Shown here: positions 51,581 to 60,840 of the stretch, piece by piece
Layout: every line of letters begins with the position of its first letter
How positions within the stretch are numbered: position 1 is the stretch's first letter
Source of the DNA: 55-13 sp037190145
GTDB lineage: Bacteria; Armatimonadota; Fimbriimonadia; Fimbriimonadales; Fimbriimonadaceae
NCBI GenBank assembly: GCA_037190145.1
Contig: JBBCJU010000003.1
Location: 62,001 to 126,000, forward strand
Direction: 5' to 3'
DNA: 64,000 bases
Position numbers and translations under genes: made by a program
The notes under the pieces: generated by a model
Databases searched by the model: none
Seen by the model: only the letters and a program-made list of their open reading frames with translations
What the model was told of the DNA's origin: nothing

Positions 51581-52221
51581 TCAATCAGCGCTTGGCGGTA
51601 GGTCTGCAAAGGAAGTTCTACCGCCTTGGCCAAATCTAGAATCTCCCTCAAGTGACTTAGCTTAGGATCAAACTTGCTGAGCACTTGGGGGCGGACACAA
51701 ACACTGAGTGCCCGATTGCGACTTGCAGCATCCCTGACTTGAGTTTTGATCCCGTCTGTCCATGCTCTAGCGCTCACGCCACCTCGCATTGCATCGCGGT
51801 CCGCTTTAGTATCCACTGGGAAGTATTGAACCAGTGGCGGAGATTTTGTTCCACTGGCGCTGAGATACTTCAAACCGCTAGGAAAAGTCGCCAGGTCGGG
51901 CCAAGCCCCCCGTATGCACATCCCAATGGCCTGATGCCCTACTGCCGCAAACAACTCCAAGGCTTCTTCAAACCGACCATCTTGATCTGCAGGATGCTTT
52001 GAAAACCAATCTAGGTCGTGCCCCTCGTTCAAAACAGCCTCTGCAGTAGCTGGAAATGCCCTAAGAACTCGATTAGAGATAAAGAATTGATATCGAGCGC
52101 CAGTTGCTCTCGCCAAATCAAGAATCTTGAGAAACATTGCTGGTTCCCCATGCCCAAACTCCGCCGCATCAGGAGTATCCCAAGGAACGTAATCGAGATC
52201 AATGCGGAGCGTGAGTGGCAT
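51577..52221 (-). CDS. Polysaccharide-deacetylase-like (NodB-fold) protein
   Basis: 214 residues from ATG 52221. RIDLDYVPWDTPD at the start resembles the motif-1 strand with its catalytic/metal Asp. GHDLDWFSKHPADQ near residue 75 could supply metal histidines, and the TIM-like repeat of strands is consistent with a NodB-type deacetylase fold. Key catalytic residues are only partly recognisable, so the enzyme activity is uncertain. Confidence 0.6.
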   Translation of the reverse strand: MPLTLRIDLDYVPWDTPDAAEFGHGEPAMFLKILDLARATGARYQFFISNRVLRAFPATAEAVLNEGHDLDWFSKHPADQDGRFEEALELFAAVGHQAIGMCIRGAWPDLATFPSGLKYLSASGTKSPPLVQYFPVDTKADRDAMRGGVSARAWTDGIKTQVRDAASRNRALSVCVRPQVLSKFDPKLSHLREILDLAKAVELPLQTYRQALID

Positions 52222-52241
52222 GATAAAGTTAGAAGGTATTG

Positions 52242-52286
52242 AAATGATGGAAGGGTTAACCAATACGGGTCACCCTTCCATCATTT
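52242..52286 (-). terminator. pgk terminator
   Basis: 15-bp perfect stem AAATGATGGAAGGGT / ACCCTTCCATCATTT around a 15-base loop, just downstream of pgk on the minus strand. Confidence 0.8.
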
Positions 52287-52293
52287 ACGTTGG

Positions 52294-53460
52294 TCAGGCT
52301 GTTAGAGCCACAATCCCTGGAAGTGCCTTCCCTTCTAGAAACTCAAGCGACGCGCCGCCACCTGTGCTGACATGGCTCATCTTATCTGCGTAGTCAAACT
52401 TTTCGACTGCAGCCGCAGAGTCGCCGCCGCCCACAATCGTTGTTCCCTCGCATTCTGCCATTGCTTGGGCCACGGCCTTCGTTCCTGAAGCAAAACTCTC
52501 CCACTCAAAAACGCCCATGGGACCATTCCATACAACTGTCTTGGCATCCCTGATGACCTGTGAGTAAACCGCCTGAGAATCTGGACCGATGTCCATACCA
52601 AGCTGGTCTGCAGGAATCTGATCGGCAGCGACCACGGATGCCACTGCATCTACCTTAAACTCGGGCGCAACCACTATATCGGTGGGCAGCATAATCTTAT
52701 CTGGATTTTCTGTTAACAGCCTTTGGGCGTAATCCAAGCTTTCAGCATCTAGCAAAGACTTACCAATCTCCCATCCTTTCGCTTTAAGGAATGTAAAGAT
52801 CATTCCCCCGCCGATAAGCAGCTTGTCCACTTTCGGCAAAAGACTCTCGATTACGTCAATCTTGTCCTTCACCTTGGAACCTCCCATAATTGCGACAAAT
52901 GGGCGTCCTGGTTCATTCAAAGCATCGCCCAAATACTTGATCTCCTTTTCGATCAAAAATCCGGCGGCGCTTGGCAGATGGTGAGAAACTCCTTCGGTAC
53001 TGGCATGAGCCCGGTGAGCCGTCCCGAACGCATCATTTACATAGGCTTCGGCGAGGCTAGCAAGTTGCTTCGCAAACTCTGGATCGTTTTTCTCCTCTTC
53101 AGCATGAAAACGCACATTCTCCAGCAACAATACATCTCCGGCAGACATTACCGAAGTCTTGGCAGATACCTCGTCTCCAACACAATCAGGCAACAGTTCT
53201 ACAGACTTGCCCAAAAGGTCAGAAAGGCGAGCTGCAACCGGCTTCAAACTGAATTCAGGGGTCACTCCCTTTGGCCGCCCAAGATGGCTAGCCAAGATCA
53301 CCGCCGCACCATTTTCTAAAAGAAACTTGATGGTCGGCAACGCCTCAGTAATACGTCGGTCATCCGTAATTTGACCATTCTCCAGAGGAACGTTGAAGTC
53401 ACATCGGACAAGCACCCGCTTGCCATTCACATCAAGGTCACGAACTGTTCTTAGGGGCAT
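52294..53460 (-). CDS. pgk: Phosphoglycerate kinase
   Basis: 388 residues; glycolytic 1,3-bisphosphoglycerate to 3-phosphoglycerate step, making ATP. It has VRCDFNVPL, SHLGRPKG, YVNDAFGTAHRAHAS, FVAIMGGSKVKDKI and GGGDSAAAV. ATG 53460 is preceded by TAAACT seven bases upstream. Other glycolytic genes are not adjacent. Confidence 0.98.
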   Translation of the reverse strand: MPLRTVRDLDVNGKRVLVRCDFNVPLENGQITDDRRITEALPTIKFLLENGAAVILASHLGRPKGVTPEFSLKPVAARLSDLLGKSVELLPDCVGDEVSAKTSVMSAGDVLLLENVRFHAEEEKNDPEFAKQLASLAEAYVNDAFGTAHRAHASTEGVSHHLPSAAGFLIEKEIKYLGDALNEPGRPFVAIMGGSKVKDKIDVIESLLPKVDKLLIGGGMIFTFLKAKGWEIGKSLLDAESLDYAQRLLTENPDKIMLPTDIVVAPEFKVDAVASVVAADQIPADQLGMDIGPDSQAVYSQVIRDAKTVVWNGPMGVFEWESFASGTKAVAQAMAECEGTTIVGGGDSAAAVEKFDYADKMSHVSTGGGASLEFLEGKALPGIVALTA

Positions 53461-53583
53461 CGGGAAGAGTTTACTATCTCTTCCAATAACACCATCAGAA
53501 ATTAATTGGTCTTGCTAAGAATCAAATCTCAGCAAGACCCATGTTTGAGAAAGCCTGCAAACTAGCAATGATATGCCAACGCG

Positions 53584-54459
53584 TTAGTTAACTGAAACAG
53601 TGCAAGGGAAGCCATTTGTAGTTGCCCTTGCCGCTGAGTTTGTCTTTTCTTCAGCATTTACTGCCCAAATTTTGGCAGTGACACATCTAGCTTTTGCTCC
53701 TTCTAAGCTTGCAGCAGTCGGAACCGCAGTCGTTACAGTCGGCCAATGAAACATTGACTGTTGCTTGTTGTACTTAGCATGACCATCAGCAAACGAATAG
53801 TTCGCTCCATCGGCATGTCTCCTCGGTCTCTCGCGATTAAATCGACCATCCGGTTGACTGGAATCTCCAGATAATCGATAGAAGTCAGCAAACCCGTGAA
53901 ACAGATGCGGCTGAGTCAACATCCCAGTCCGGTCCGAATCGCCGGCAAAAGGTGTTCCGGCAGGATCAACAAACTCTGATGCATTTCGCCAAAGGTAGGA
54001 CCGCCAATCTAAAGGATTGCAGACATAAGTGAAACATTGTGAAATTCCCACACTACGGTTATTATGGTTTTTCGCCGAACTTGGACACTTCCAAACTCCG
54101 CCCCAGCTAGCCTGTAAAGGATTGTCGCTCTTCACATAAGGCAATAGCTTTGCATCCCAGTAAAACCTTACACTATCTGGTCCACCAAGGAGGGCGACAG
54201 TCTCAGCGTCCGAACGTTGCGGATTGGTTTGGGTTCGCACTCCCCAGTAATCAGACCAAGTTGGATAACCATCGTCATAGTCACCTGCGTAGAGCATAAA
54301 AGCAGTTCCAATTTGCTTCATATTACTAAGGCAGGCTGTCTTCTTGGCCGCTTCTTTTGCTTGGGCGAAAACAGGGAAAAGAATGGCAGCTAAGATGGCG
54401 ATAATCGCGATGACGACGAGGAGCTCAATGAGCGTAAATGCGCGACGGCGAATGTTCAT
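53584..54459 (-). CDS. Type IV pilin-like protein 2
   Basis: 291 residues. RRAFTLIELLVVIAIIAILAA N-terminus and the AKEAAKKT continuation. Contains YLWRNASEFVDPAGTP and ANYSFADGHAKYNKQQSMF, the usual C-terminal 'ADGHAK' element of these pilin-like proteins, and several Cys. AGAAGGTG precedes the ATG. It follows a 53-codon lipoprotein-like gene by 18 bp and is probably translated from the same mRNA. Confidence 0.9.
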   Translation of the reverse strand: MNIRRRAFTLIELLVVIAIIAILAAILFPVFAQAKEAAKKTACLSNMKQIGTAFMLYAGDYDDGYPTWSDYWGVRTQTNPQRSDAETVALLGGPDSVRFYWDAKLLPYVKSDNPLQASWGGVWKCPSSAKNHNNRSVGISQCFTYVCNPLDWRSYLWRNASEFVDPAGTPFAGDSDRTGMLTQPHLFHGFADFYRLSGDSSQPDGRFNRERPRRHADGANYSFADGHAKYNKQQSMFHWPTVTTAVPTAASLEGAKARCVTAKIWAVNAEEKTNSAARATTNGFPCTVSVN

Positions 54460-54477
54460 TATAAATACACCTTCTAA

Positions 54478-54639
54478 TCACTTTTGATCCATAGGCGGGA
54501 CAACGATATCAGGGTTCGATTGGGATGGCAATGATTGCTCTCCAGCCGTTGGCTGTGGAGCAGTAGCAGGATCACTGCTGCATGCATAACAGACAAATGC
54601 AACTGCCAACAAAGTAACAAACCTCATTGCATTTTTCAT
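54478..54639 (-). CDS. Small lipoprotein-like peptide upstream of pilin 2
   Basis: 53 residues: MKNAMRFVTLLAVAFVCYACSS, then a proline-rich, acidic tail (PATAPQPTAGEQSLPS...) without secondary structure. The signal ends in a cysteine (C20), though the -3 to -1 residues are not a textbook lipobox. Its reading frame is closed by TGA 18 bp before pilin 2. Tiny Cys-terminated signal genes in front of pilin-like genes recur in this group by my recollection. Confidence 0.65.
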   Translation of the reverse strand: MKNAMRFVTLLAVAFVCYACSSDPATAPQPTAGEQSLPSQSNPDIVVPPMDQK

Positions 54640-54768
54640 AGAAATACTTAACAAATTATATCACTGTTGCTTTAGGGAAACGAATCTGCCTAACCGATTC
54701 AAAACGCCATATCCATCTGGTAGCCACCCATTTATCTTCAGGTGGCTACCTATCAGGTCTCGGAGGTC

Positions 54769-55683
54769 TTAAGGGGTGCAGCTAGGACCAGCTAAGCTTG
54801 CAAGGTATTCACGATCAGCAGCGGTTGCAGCTTGATACTTAGCCGCAGCGCAGGACAACTGCAGCCTTGCCGCTGAAGTCCACGAACCTACCGCTAAAGT
54901 CTTCGAAGGGTTAGGGTAAATCTTGTCCCCTTTCATAGATTTTGCGTGTCCATCTAGCCAAGAATAGTTAGCTGAATCCTTTCCATATCGCCAAGGTCTT
55001 GACCAAGCCGGCTTTCCATTTGCTGGTATAGCTAAAAAGCCAAATGTTTCTTGGAAACCATTAGCAAAGTAAATCGGCTCATATCTACCGCCAGTTCCCG
55101 AATCGCCAGTAAACATAGTATCAGCAGGCTTCTCAACAGAGCCAAGATTCAACCAATAGTATGAACCAGTAGTGGTACTTGAGTCGGTTCCGTTATCATT
55201 ATTCTTATTCAAATCCCAAACTATTAATTGATTAATACCTATACTTCGACCAGCTTTCGGCGAATACTCAATACCTGGGGACTTAAAAATACCTCCAAAC
55301 TCTGCATCTGCTACGGCGGCAGCTTTATCAAAACTACTATCCTTAATATAGGGCAGAATAAGCGCATCCCACATTCTCTTATTGCCTGGAGGGCTGCCTG
55401 CGGCTGCCCATTGAGCAGCTTGACTTGCCTGAGGGTAATTGGCGTAGTACCAATCCCAAGTCGGAATTCCATCATCATAGTCCGATGCATACATGATCAC
55501 ACCGGTAGCCATTTGCTTCATCTGCGACAAACCTGCCGACTTCTTTGCCGCAAGCTTAGCTTGAGCAAAAACGGGGAACAATATTGCAGCTAGAATGGCG
55601 ATAATCGCGATGACGACGAGGAGCTCTATGAGCGTGAAGCCGTGATGCACCTTTGAATTGGCACGGCTGAACGATCGGTTCAT
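54769..55683 (-). CDS. Type IV pilin-like protein 3
   Basis: 304 residues. A ten-residue leader before HHGFTLIELLVVIAIIAILAA, then ILFPVFAQAKLAAKKS and MYASDYDDGIPTWDWYYA, with the C-terminal NYSWLDGHAKSMKGDKIYP. GGAAGG precedes the ATG. Same orientation as pilin 2, about 130 bp upstream of the small lipoprotein gene. Confidence 0.9.
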   Translation of the reverse strand: MNRSFSRANSKVHHGFTLIELLVVIAIIAILAAILFPVFAQAKLAAKKSAGLSQMKQMATGVIMYASDYDDGIPTWDWYYANYPQASQAAQWAAAGSPPGNKRMWDALILPYIKDSSFDKAAAVADAEFGGIFKSPGIEYSPKAGRSIGINQLIVWDLNKNNDNGTDSSTTTGSYYWLNLGSVEKPADTMFTGDSGTGGRYEPIYFANGFQETFGFLAIPANGKPAWSRPWRYGKDSANYSWLDGHAKSMKGDKIYPNPSKTLAVGSWTSAARLQLSCAAAKYQAATAADREYLASLAGPSCTP

Positions 55684-55903
55684 AAAAATGACCTTCCTGG
55701 ATTGGGGATGACCAAGGACCTTACTCGTTCACTTGATTCTCTTGCAGGATAACACACTTTTAGCAAGATATGGCACCGCTTCGAACATATCAGCTTTTGC
55801 ACACTTCACTTTTAGGCTAAGAATCTTTCGCAAGGCAACACAAACTTATGAAGAATACAGCCGGCCCTGCTATGTAGCCATGCTGCAGGCAAGCTTTGCT
55901 ATC

Positions 55904-55915
55904 TATCATAGAGAG
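55904..55915 (+). promoter_or_regulatory. TATCAT -10 six bases before metY
   Basis: TATCAT (55904-55909), AGAGAG, then ATG 55916. No ribosome-binding site, and the -35 is weak. Predicts a leaderless metY transcript and argues against the longer reading frame upstream. Confidence 0.5.
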
Positions 55916-57211
55916 ATGAGCGAAGCCAAGCAAAATTTTGAAACCATCGCCCTTCACGGTGGACAATCCGTTGATCCTACGACTAAATCTCGTGCAGTTC
56001 CCATCTACCAGACCACGAGCTATGTCTTTGATGACGCTGGCCACGCCGCCCGTCTCTTTGGCCTTCAAGAATTCGGCAACATTTACACCCGAATCATGAA
56101 CCCCACCACCGACGTGCTTGAGCAGCGCGTAGCCGCACTTGAGGGTGGAACACACGCTGTAGCTACAGGCTCTGGTCAAGCGGCTGAGACCCTTGCTATT
56201 CTCAACCTTGCCGGCTCGGGCGACGAGATTATTGCCAGTAATTCCCTCTACGGCGGAACCTATAATCTCTTCCACTACACCCTGCCAAAGCTAGGAATCA
56301 CGGTTAAGTTTGTAGACCCCGCCAACCCAGAAAACTTCCGCCAAGCGATTACAGACAAGACAAAGGCTATCTATGCCGAATCTGTTGGTAACCCTAAACT
56401 CGATACTTTTCCCTTCGAAGAAGTCTCAACAATCGGAAAAACAGAAGGAATTCCCCTAATCATCGATAACACCTTGCCCTCCCCCTATTTGTTGAACCCA
56501 ATTCAGCATGGTGCAAACGTGGTCATCCACTCACTCACCAAGTTCCTGGGAGGACACGGAACCTCTATTGGGGGCATTATTGTGGATGGCGGAAACTTTG
56601 ATTGGGGGAGCGGACGTTTTCCCGGCTTCACTGAGCCAGACCCCAGTTACCATGGACTCAAATTCTGGGAGGTATTCGGCAACTTTCCGGGCCTTGGAAA
56701 TGTCGCCTTCGGTCTAAAGGCTCGTGTCCAAGGCCTCCGAGATATTGGAGCCGCCATTTCTCCATTCAATTCATGGCAAATCACGCAAGGGGTTGAGACG
56801 TTGCACCTTCGAATGGAACGACACTCTACGAATGCACAAAAAGTTGCAGAGTTCCTGGTCTCTCACTCCCAAGTAAGTTGGGTCAATTACCCGGGTCTAG
56901 CCACTCATAAAGACCATGCAGTAGCGGCCAAATACCATCACAGAGGCCTCTATGGAGCCATCCTTGGGTTCGGTATCAAGGGTGATACGGAAGCCGCGCT
57001 TGCTTTTATCAACAAGCTAAAAATCTTCTCCCTTCTTGCAAATGTCGGAGATGCCAAGTCACTGGTCATTCACCCTGCCTCTACGACTCACAGCCAACTC
57101 ACCCCCGAAGAGCAAGCCACAACCGGCGTCACTCCGGATTTCATTCGGTTGTCAATCGGCCTCGAAAACATCGATGACATCATTGAAGATCTTCGTCAAG
57201 CATTGGGCTAG
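55916..57211 (+). CDS. metY: O-acetylhomoserine sulfhydrylase
   Basis: 431 residues from ATG 55916; an earlier frame start at 55733 would add 61 residues through the pilin 3 promoter and is rejected. PLP enzyme of the Cys/Met metabolism family. It has TIALHGGQSVDP, NIYTRIMNPTTDVLE, the PLP lysine in VVIHSLTKFLGGHGTS, and DAKSLVIHPASTTHSQL. It makes homocysteine from O-acetylhomoserine and sulfide. No metX is adjacent. Confidence 0.95.
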   Translation: MSEAKQNFETIALHGGQSVDPTTKSRAVPIYQTTSYVFDDAGHAARLFGLQEFGNIYTRIMNPTTDVLEQRVAALEGGTHAVATGSGQAAETLAILNLAGSGDEIIASNSLYGGTYNLFHYTLPKLGITVKFVDPANPENFRQAITDKTKAIYAESVGNPKLDTFPFEEVSTIGKTEGIPLIIDNTLPSPYLLNPIQHGANVVIHSLTKFLGGHGTSIGGIIVDGGNFDWGSGRFPGFTEPDPSYHGLKFWEVFGNFPGLGNVAFGLKARVQGLRDIGAAISPFNSWQITQGVETLHLRMERHSTNAQKVAEFLVSHSQVSWVNYPGLATHKDHAVAAKYHHRGLYGAILGFGIKGDTEAALAFINKLKIFSLLANVGDAKSLVIHPASTTHSQLTPEEQATTGVTPDFIRLSIGLENIDDIIEDLRQALG

Positions 57212-57245
57212 CTAATACCTTCATATCAACTACGCATCGAATCGG

Positions 57246-57276
57246 TACTAACCGAACCTCACAGGTTCGGTTAGTA
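57246..57276 (+). terminator. metY terminator
   Basis: 14-bp stem TACTAACCGAACCT / AGGTTCGGTTAGTA with a three-base loop. GAACCT within it is incidental. Confidence 0.75.
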
Positions 57277-57382
57277 GCTATAACACCGCTAAATTACCGG
57301 GGTCCAACACACTATCCTGTGGAATACCAACTTCGCGGCGAACCTCTGGCTGGGGATCGCCATAGAGGTTGGGCGGCAAATA

Positions 57383-59815
57383 ATGGCAATGATCAGACAG
57401 GTCGGGAAGGCTTACTCAGGGGTAGTAAGTTGGACCATTCTGCTGGGCAGCCTTAATCTCGCTGCGCTCGTCGCGCTTCTGGCAAATCTGGGAGATAGCG
57501 CAAGCTACTTTATTAGCAATACTGCCGGAATCATCATCCCAATCCTAGCCGGTATAGCCTGCTTTGGGTTTCGACAGTCTCCCGGATACCGAAGACTTTC
57601 CCCGGTAAAACATCTTCCCGCCGTCCTTGGCGGTGCCGCCATTGCCTATGGGCTCGGCATGATGTCATTTGTTTACGAGAAGAAGGTTCTTCATACCGCG
57701 CCTGGTGCCCCCGCTTTAAGCGACATTTTCTTCCTTACTCAATACCTGTTTCTCATCACCGGCACGGCACTTTGGCCAAGTAAACCGGTGATCGGTGCCA
57801 TGCGCTGGAGAACTTGGTCCGATGCCGTCATCTTGCTGCTGGCGCTTTTGGCTTTTGGGTGGGTCTACTTGATTGGGCCAGCTGTGATGGAGTCAGACCT
57901 AGGATCACTATCGATCCTAATCAGCACTGCCTATCCTATTCTCGATATTCTTATCATCTTCAGTGTCCTACAGATGATGAGAAAGGGATTCGATCCTCGT
58001 TTTCGCACGGCAACCCACATCTTCATACTAGGTCTTGCTATCAATACACTAGGGGATCTGTACTACGCCATCACCCAGATAGATGGAATGTACGCTCCCG
58101 GGAGTTGGCTAGATATGACTTGGCCGTTCACCGCAACTCTTGTGGCGATTGCGGGCATGATAGTCAAAGTCAGAATGCAGGTACCTGGCTTTCGTGAAGC
58201 GCAAAGCGATGATCGTATCTTGGTATCTCAGAGAACCTGGACGCTCTATGCTCCATACATATTCGTCCCGGCGGTGGGTGGGCTCATTCTACAAGTCGCC
58301 TGGATGGGACACTCACCCTTTATCCGCAATGGACTTTACATTGTCGGGCTCGGCCTGATCATCGCCATCCTTCTGCGCCAAATGATCGCTATTTCTGAGA
58401 ACGGTTCCTTGTATCGCAAACTCAGAGAAGCCTATGATGAGCTGGAAGAGAAAAACCTTCAAGTTTCCCTAGCTGCGGACGAAACTGCGCGGATGAACGA
58501 TCTGCTTCGCGAAATGGCCGATGAACTTTCAGGCCAAAACAAGACCCTCGCCCAGTCTTATGAGGCTCTAGAACAAATCGCTACCCGAGACGGAATGACA
58601 GGTCTGGCAAACCATCGATCCTTCCAAGAACGTCTTCGAGTCGAAGTAGCCAACGCCATCCGCCACAAACATCCACTGGCTCTCGCTCTGGTTGATGTTG
58701 ACTTCTTTAAGCAGTACAACGATCATTACGGGCACCCCGCAGGCGACGATGTTCTACGCTCGATTGCTCGACTGCTGCAAGAGTCCATACGAGAAGGTGA
58801 TCTTGCCGCCCGATATGGCGGCGAAGAGTTTGCCATATTGCTGCCATTCATTGATCGCGAGGAAGCTATCCAAACCTTAGATCGCCTTCGCGAAGCAGTG
58901 GCTACATTCGGATTCAAGCACCGTCGTGTCACCTTGTCCATCGGCCTTTGCATGATGTCGGACGACTATTGCTATCCAGAAAAGATGATTGAGCAGGCGG
59001 ATAAGGCACTCTATAGCGCAAAGAGTCGAGGGCGAAATCAAGTCGTTTGCGCCACTGAACTTGCACCCATATCTATGGTTGATACAAGCACAGAAAGCCT
59101 GAGGTTTGATGCGGGAACGCCTCTGGGATTTGCCTCAATCTTGGCGGCTGGACTACAGTATCATCCTCAAGCCCTCGCTCATGAACCGCAAAGTGCCCTG
59201 ATTGCCGGTCTGCTGGCCACTCTTGACCTAAAAGACACGGTCAACCGTGGACTACCACTTCGAGTGATGTGGATCTCGATGCGACTGGCTCATGAAGCTA
59301 TCCAATTAGGTCATATCCAGATGACTCCAAGCGCTATCCGTGGCCTCGGCTATGGAGCCCTATTGCACGACATTGGTCGGATTGGTATGTCAGAGGCTCT
59401 GCTGAACTTCAGCAAGCAGTACACGCCGGCCCAACGATCAGAGATTGAAGGCCATGCGGCTCTTGGCGCCGACCTCATTCGCAAGTTCCCAGGTCTTACT
59501 CCCGCCATACCTCTCATCATGCACCACCACGAGAAATGGGACGGATCAGGTTATCCGGAGCGTTTGCAACAGGATAGTATTCCGTTAGGAGCGCGGATCA
59601 TTGCCTATGCGGATGCATACCTTGCGATGTCCTCTGATCGCCCCTATGCGGCAAAGCGGAACTATAAGGAAATATGCTTTGAGTTCGAAAGGCAAGCCGG
59701 AAACCAGTTCGATCCAAATCTCCTTAAAGCCTTCCTATCCATTCCTGAATCAGAATGGGATCGATTCAAGAACTGTGAACAATTCGAGTGGACCTCGCAC
59801 CCACGAGCTGCTTAG
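57383..59815 (+). CDS. Membrane GGDEF/HD-GYP cyclic di-GMP protein
   Basis: 810 residues. N-terminal eight or so transmembrane segments (to about 335), a coiled coil, then a GGDEF diguanylate cyclase domain with intact RYGGEEFA (about 475) and an RxxD inhibitory site (REGD) five residues before it. Then an HD-GYP phosphodiesterase domain with LLHDIGRIG (about 657) and HHHEKWDGSGYP (about 712). Both catalytic motifs look intact, so it may make and break c-di-GMP. It may be regulated by an unknown membrane signal. Confidence 0.94.
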   Translation: MAMIRQVGKAYSGVVSWTILLGSLNLAALVALLANLGDSASYFISNTAGIIIPILAGIACFGFRQSPGYRRLSPVKHLPAVLGGAAIAYGLGMMSFVYEKKVLHTAPGAPALSDIFFLTQYLFLITGTALWPSKPVIGAMRWRTWSDAVILLLALLAFGWVYLIGPAVMESDLGSLSILISTAYPILDILIIFSVLQMMRKGFDPRFRTATHIFILGLAINTLGDLYYAITQIDGMYAPGSWLDMTWPFTATLVAIAGMIVKVRMQVPGFREAQSDDRILVSQRTWTLYAPYIFVPAVGGLILQVAWMGHSPFIRNGLYIVGLGLIIAILLRQMIAISENGSLYRKLREAYDELEEKNLQVSLAADETARMNDLLREMADELSGQNKTLAQSYEALEQIATRDGMTGLANHRSFQERLRVEVANAIRHKHPLALALVDVDFFKQYNDHYGHPAGDDVLRSIARLLQESIREGDLAARYGGEEFAILLPFIDREEAIQTLDRLREAVATFGFKHRRVTLSIGLCMMSDDYCYPEKMIEQADKALYSAKSRGRNQVVCATELAPISMVDTSTESLRFDAGTPLGFASILAAGLQYHPQALAHEPQSALIAGLLATLDLKDTVNRGLPLRVMWISMRLAHEAIQLGHIQMTPSAIRGLGYGALLHDIGRIGMSEALLNFSKQYTPAQRSEIEGHAALGADLIRKFPGLTPAIPLIMHHHEKWDGSGYPERLQQDSIPLGARIIAYADAYLAMSSDRPYAAKRNYKEICFEFERQAGNQFDPNLLKAFLSIPESEWDRFKNCEQFEWTSHPRAA

Positions 59816-59882
59816 TCTTATAAACACCCGTGAAACTTATCTTCACGTTTGACGTTAGAAATGAATAACTAAGGAACAAGTC

Positions 59883-60170
59883 ATGTCGATGCTCAATTGG
59901 TACCAGCTGGTTCTTCTATCCGCGATTGCGGGAACCATCTGGGTTGCTTACTGGGCCTTAAGACACCGAAGCCCTCTTCCCGCGCCAGATTCTTCTGGGC
60001 TCAAAACGGAATTGGCCAAAGTCAAACTGCCTCTTCCAGACATTGTAAAGCTTGCTGTTCCAGTTACAGACAAAGTGAAGGATCAAGTAAAAGCCCTTGA
60101 TAAACTCTTCGACGAGAACCTAATTTCAGTCGAAGAGTATGTAGAACTTCGAAAAAGGGCTTTGGGCTAA
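59883..60170 (+). CDS. Small membrane protein with SHOCT-like tail
   Basis: 95 residues. N-terminal helix WYQLVLLSAIAGTIWVAYWAL, a linker, and the end KALDKLFDENLISVEEYVELRKRAL, which matches the short C-terminal (SHOCT-like) helical motif. AAGGAAC ribosome-binding site. Ends one base from the convergent cupin gene. Confidence 0.75.
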   Translation: MSMLNWYQLVLLSAIAGTIWVAYWALRHRSPLPAPDSSGLKTELAKVKLPLPDIVKLAVPVTDKVKDQVKALDKLFDENLISVEEYVELRKRALG

Positions 60171-60171
60171 C

Positions 60172-60735
60172 CTAAGGCGTGTAAGTCAGATTCTTACGCG
60201 TTCGCACATAGTGGTCACCATCCGGAAGGAAGCAATCAGACCATGTCATCTCGCCCCCATAGACGTGAATGGTAACGGCCTTTTCTTCATAGGGGTTACA
60301 GATCGTATGATGATCAAAGGGCGGAATCAAAGCTCCAGCCTCACCTACCCCCGCAACGATTTCCTGCTCTTTGCTAAACCAATAAAGGTCGCCATCTTCT
60401 TTATCAACAGAATAGGAAGTAACCAGAATCTTGCCTCGATAGACACACTCTACGCACCACATTCCTGCGTGGTCATGCAGCGCAGTGCCTTGCCCCTTAT
60501 CCCAAACCATTACCAAAGCCGAATAGCGCCCTTCAGGGTCTAGATGAAGGAGACGACGGGCATAACCGCTTGGAGCGGGTCGGAGAAGATCCTCATCAAC
60601 AAAAGCCTTCCCAGAATGCACAACGTGCTCAAGTGCATCTTTGACTGCCATGCAGCATCCCTTCATTTCCATGTTCTTGACGGCTTCGTCAAGAAGTTGA
60701 ATCAATTCAGACTTTGTCGCGAGATCGGTAGCCAT
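60172..60735 (-). CDS. Cysteine dioxygenase-like cupin
   Basis: 187 residues. Cupin with HDHAGMWCVECVYRGKI (two iron histidines in HDH, plus a Cys), HTICNPYEEKAVTIHVYGGEM (third histidine and Tyr of the CDO type) and PPFDHHT before it. CDO converts cysteine to cysteine sulfinate. AGGAG precedes the ATG. TATAAT (60769-60774) and the palindrome GGTCAGCGTTGACC (60746-60759) lie upstream, a possible operator. Confidence 0.78.
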   Translation of the reverse strand: MATDLATKSELIQLLDEAVKNMEMKGCCMAVKDALEHVVHSGKAFVDEDLLRPAPSGYARRLLHLDPEGRYSALVMVWDKGQGTALHDHAGMWCVECVYRGKILVTSYSVDKEDGDLYWFSKEQEIVAGVGEAGALIPPFDHHTICNPYEEKAVTIHVYGGEMTWSDCFLPDGDHYVRTRKNLTYTP

Positions 60736-60840
60736 AGGTTCTCCTGGTCAGCGTTGACCATCAGACAGATTATAGATCGTCAAACCAAGTCTAAGTAGTG
60801 AGGATCGCTTGAGATTGTAGGGTTTCTCTTAAGGGAGACT

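Noticed and set aside
55733..55915. 61-residue N-terminal extension of metY
   Set aside because: The sequence is not part of the family and covers the predicted promoter; the canonical start is 55916.
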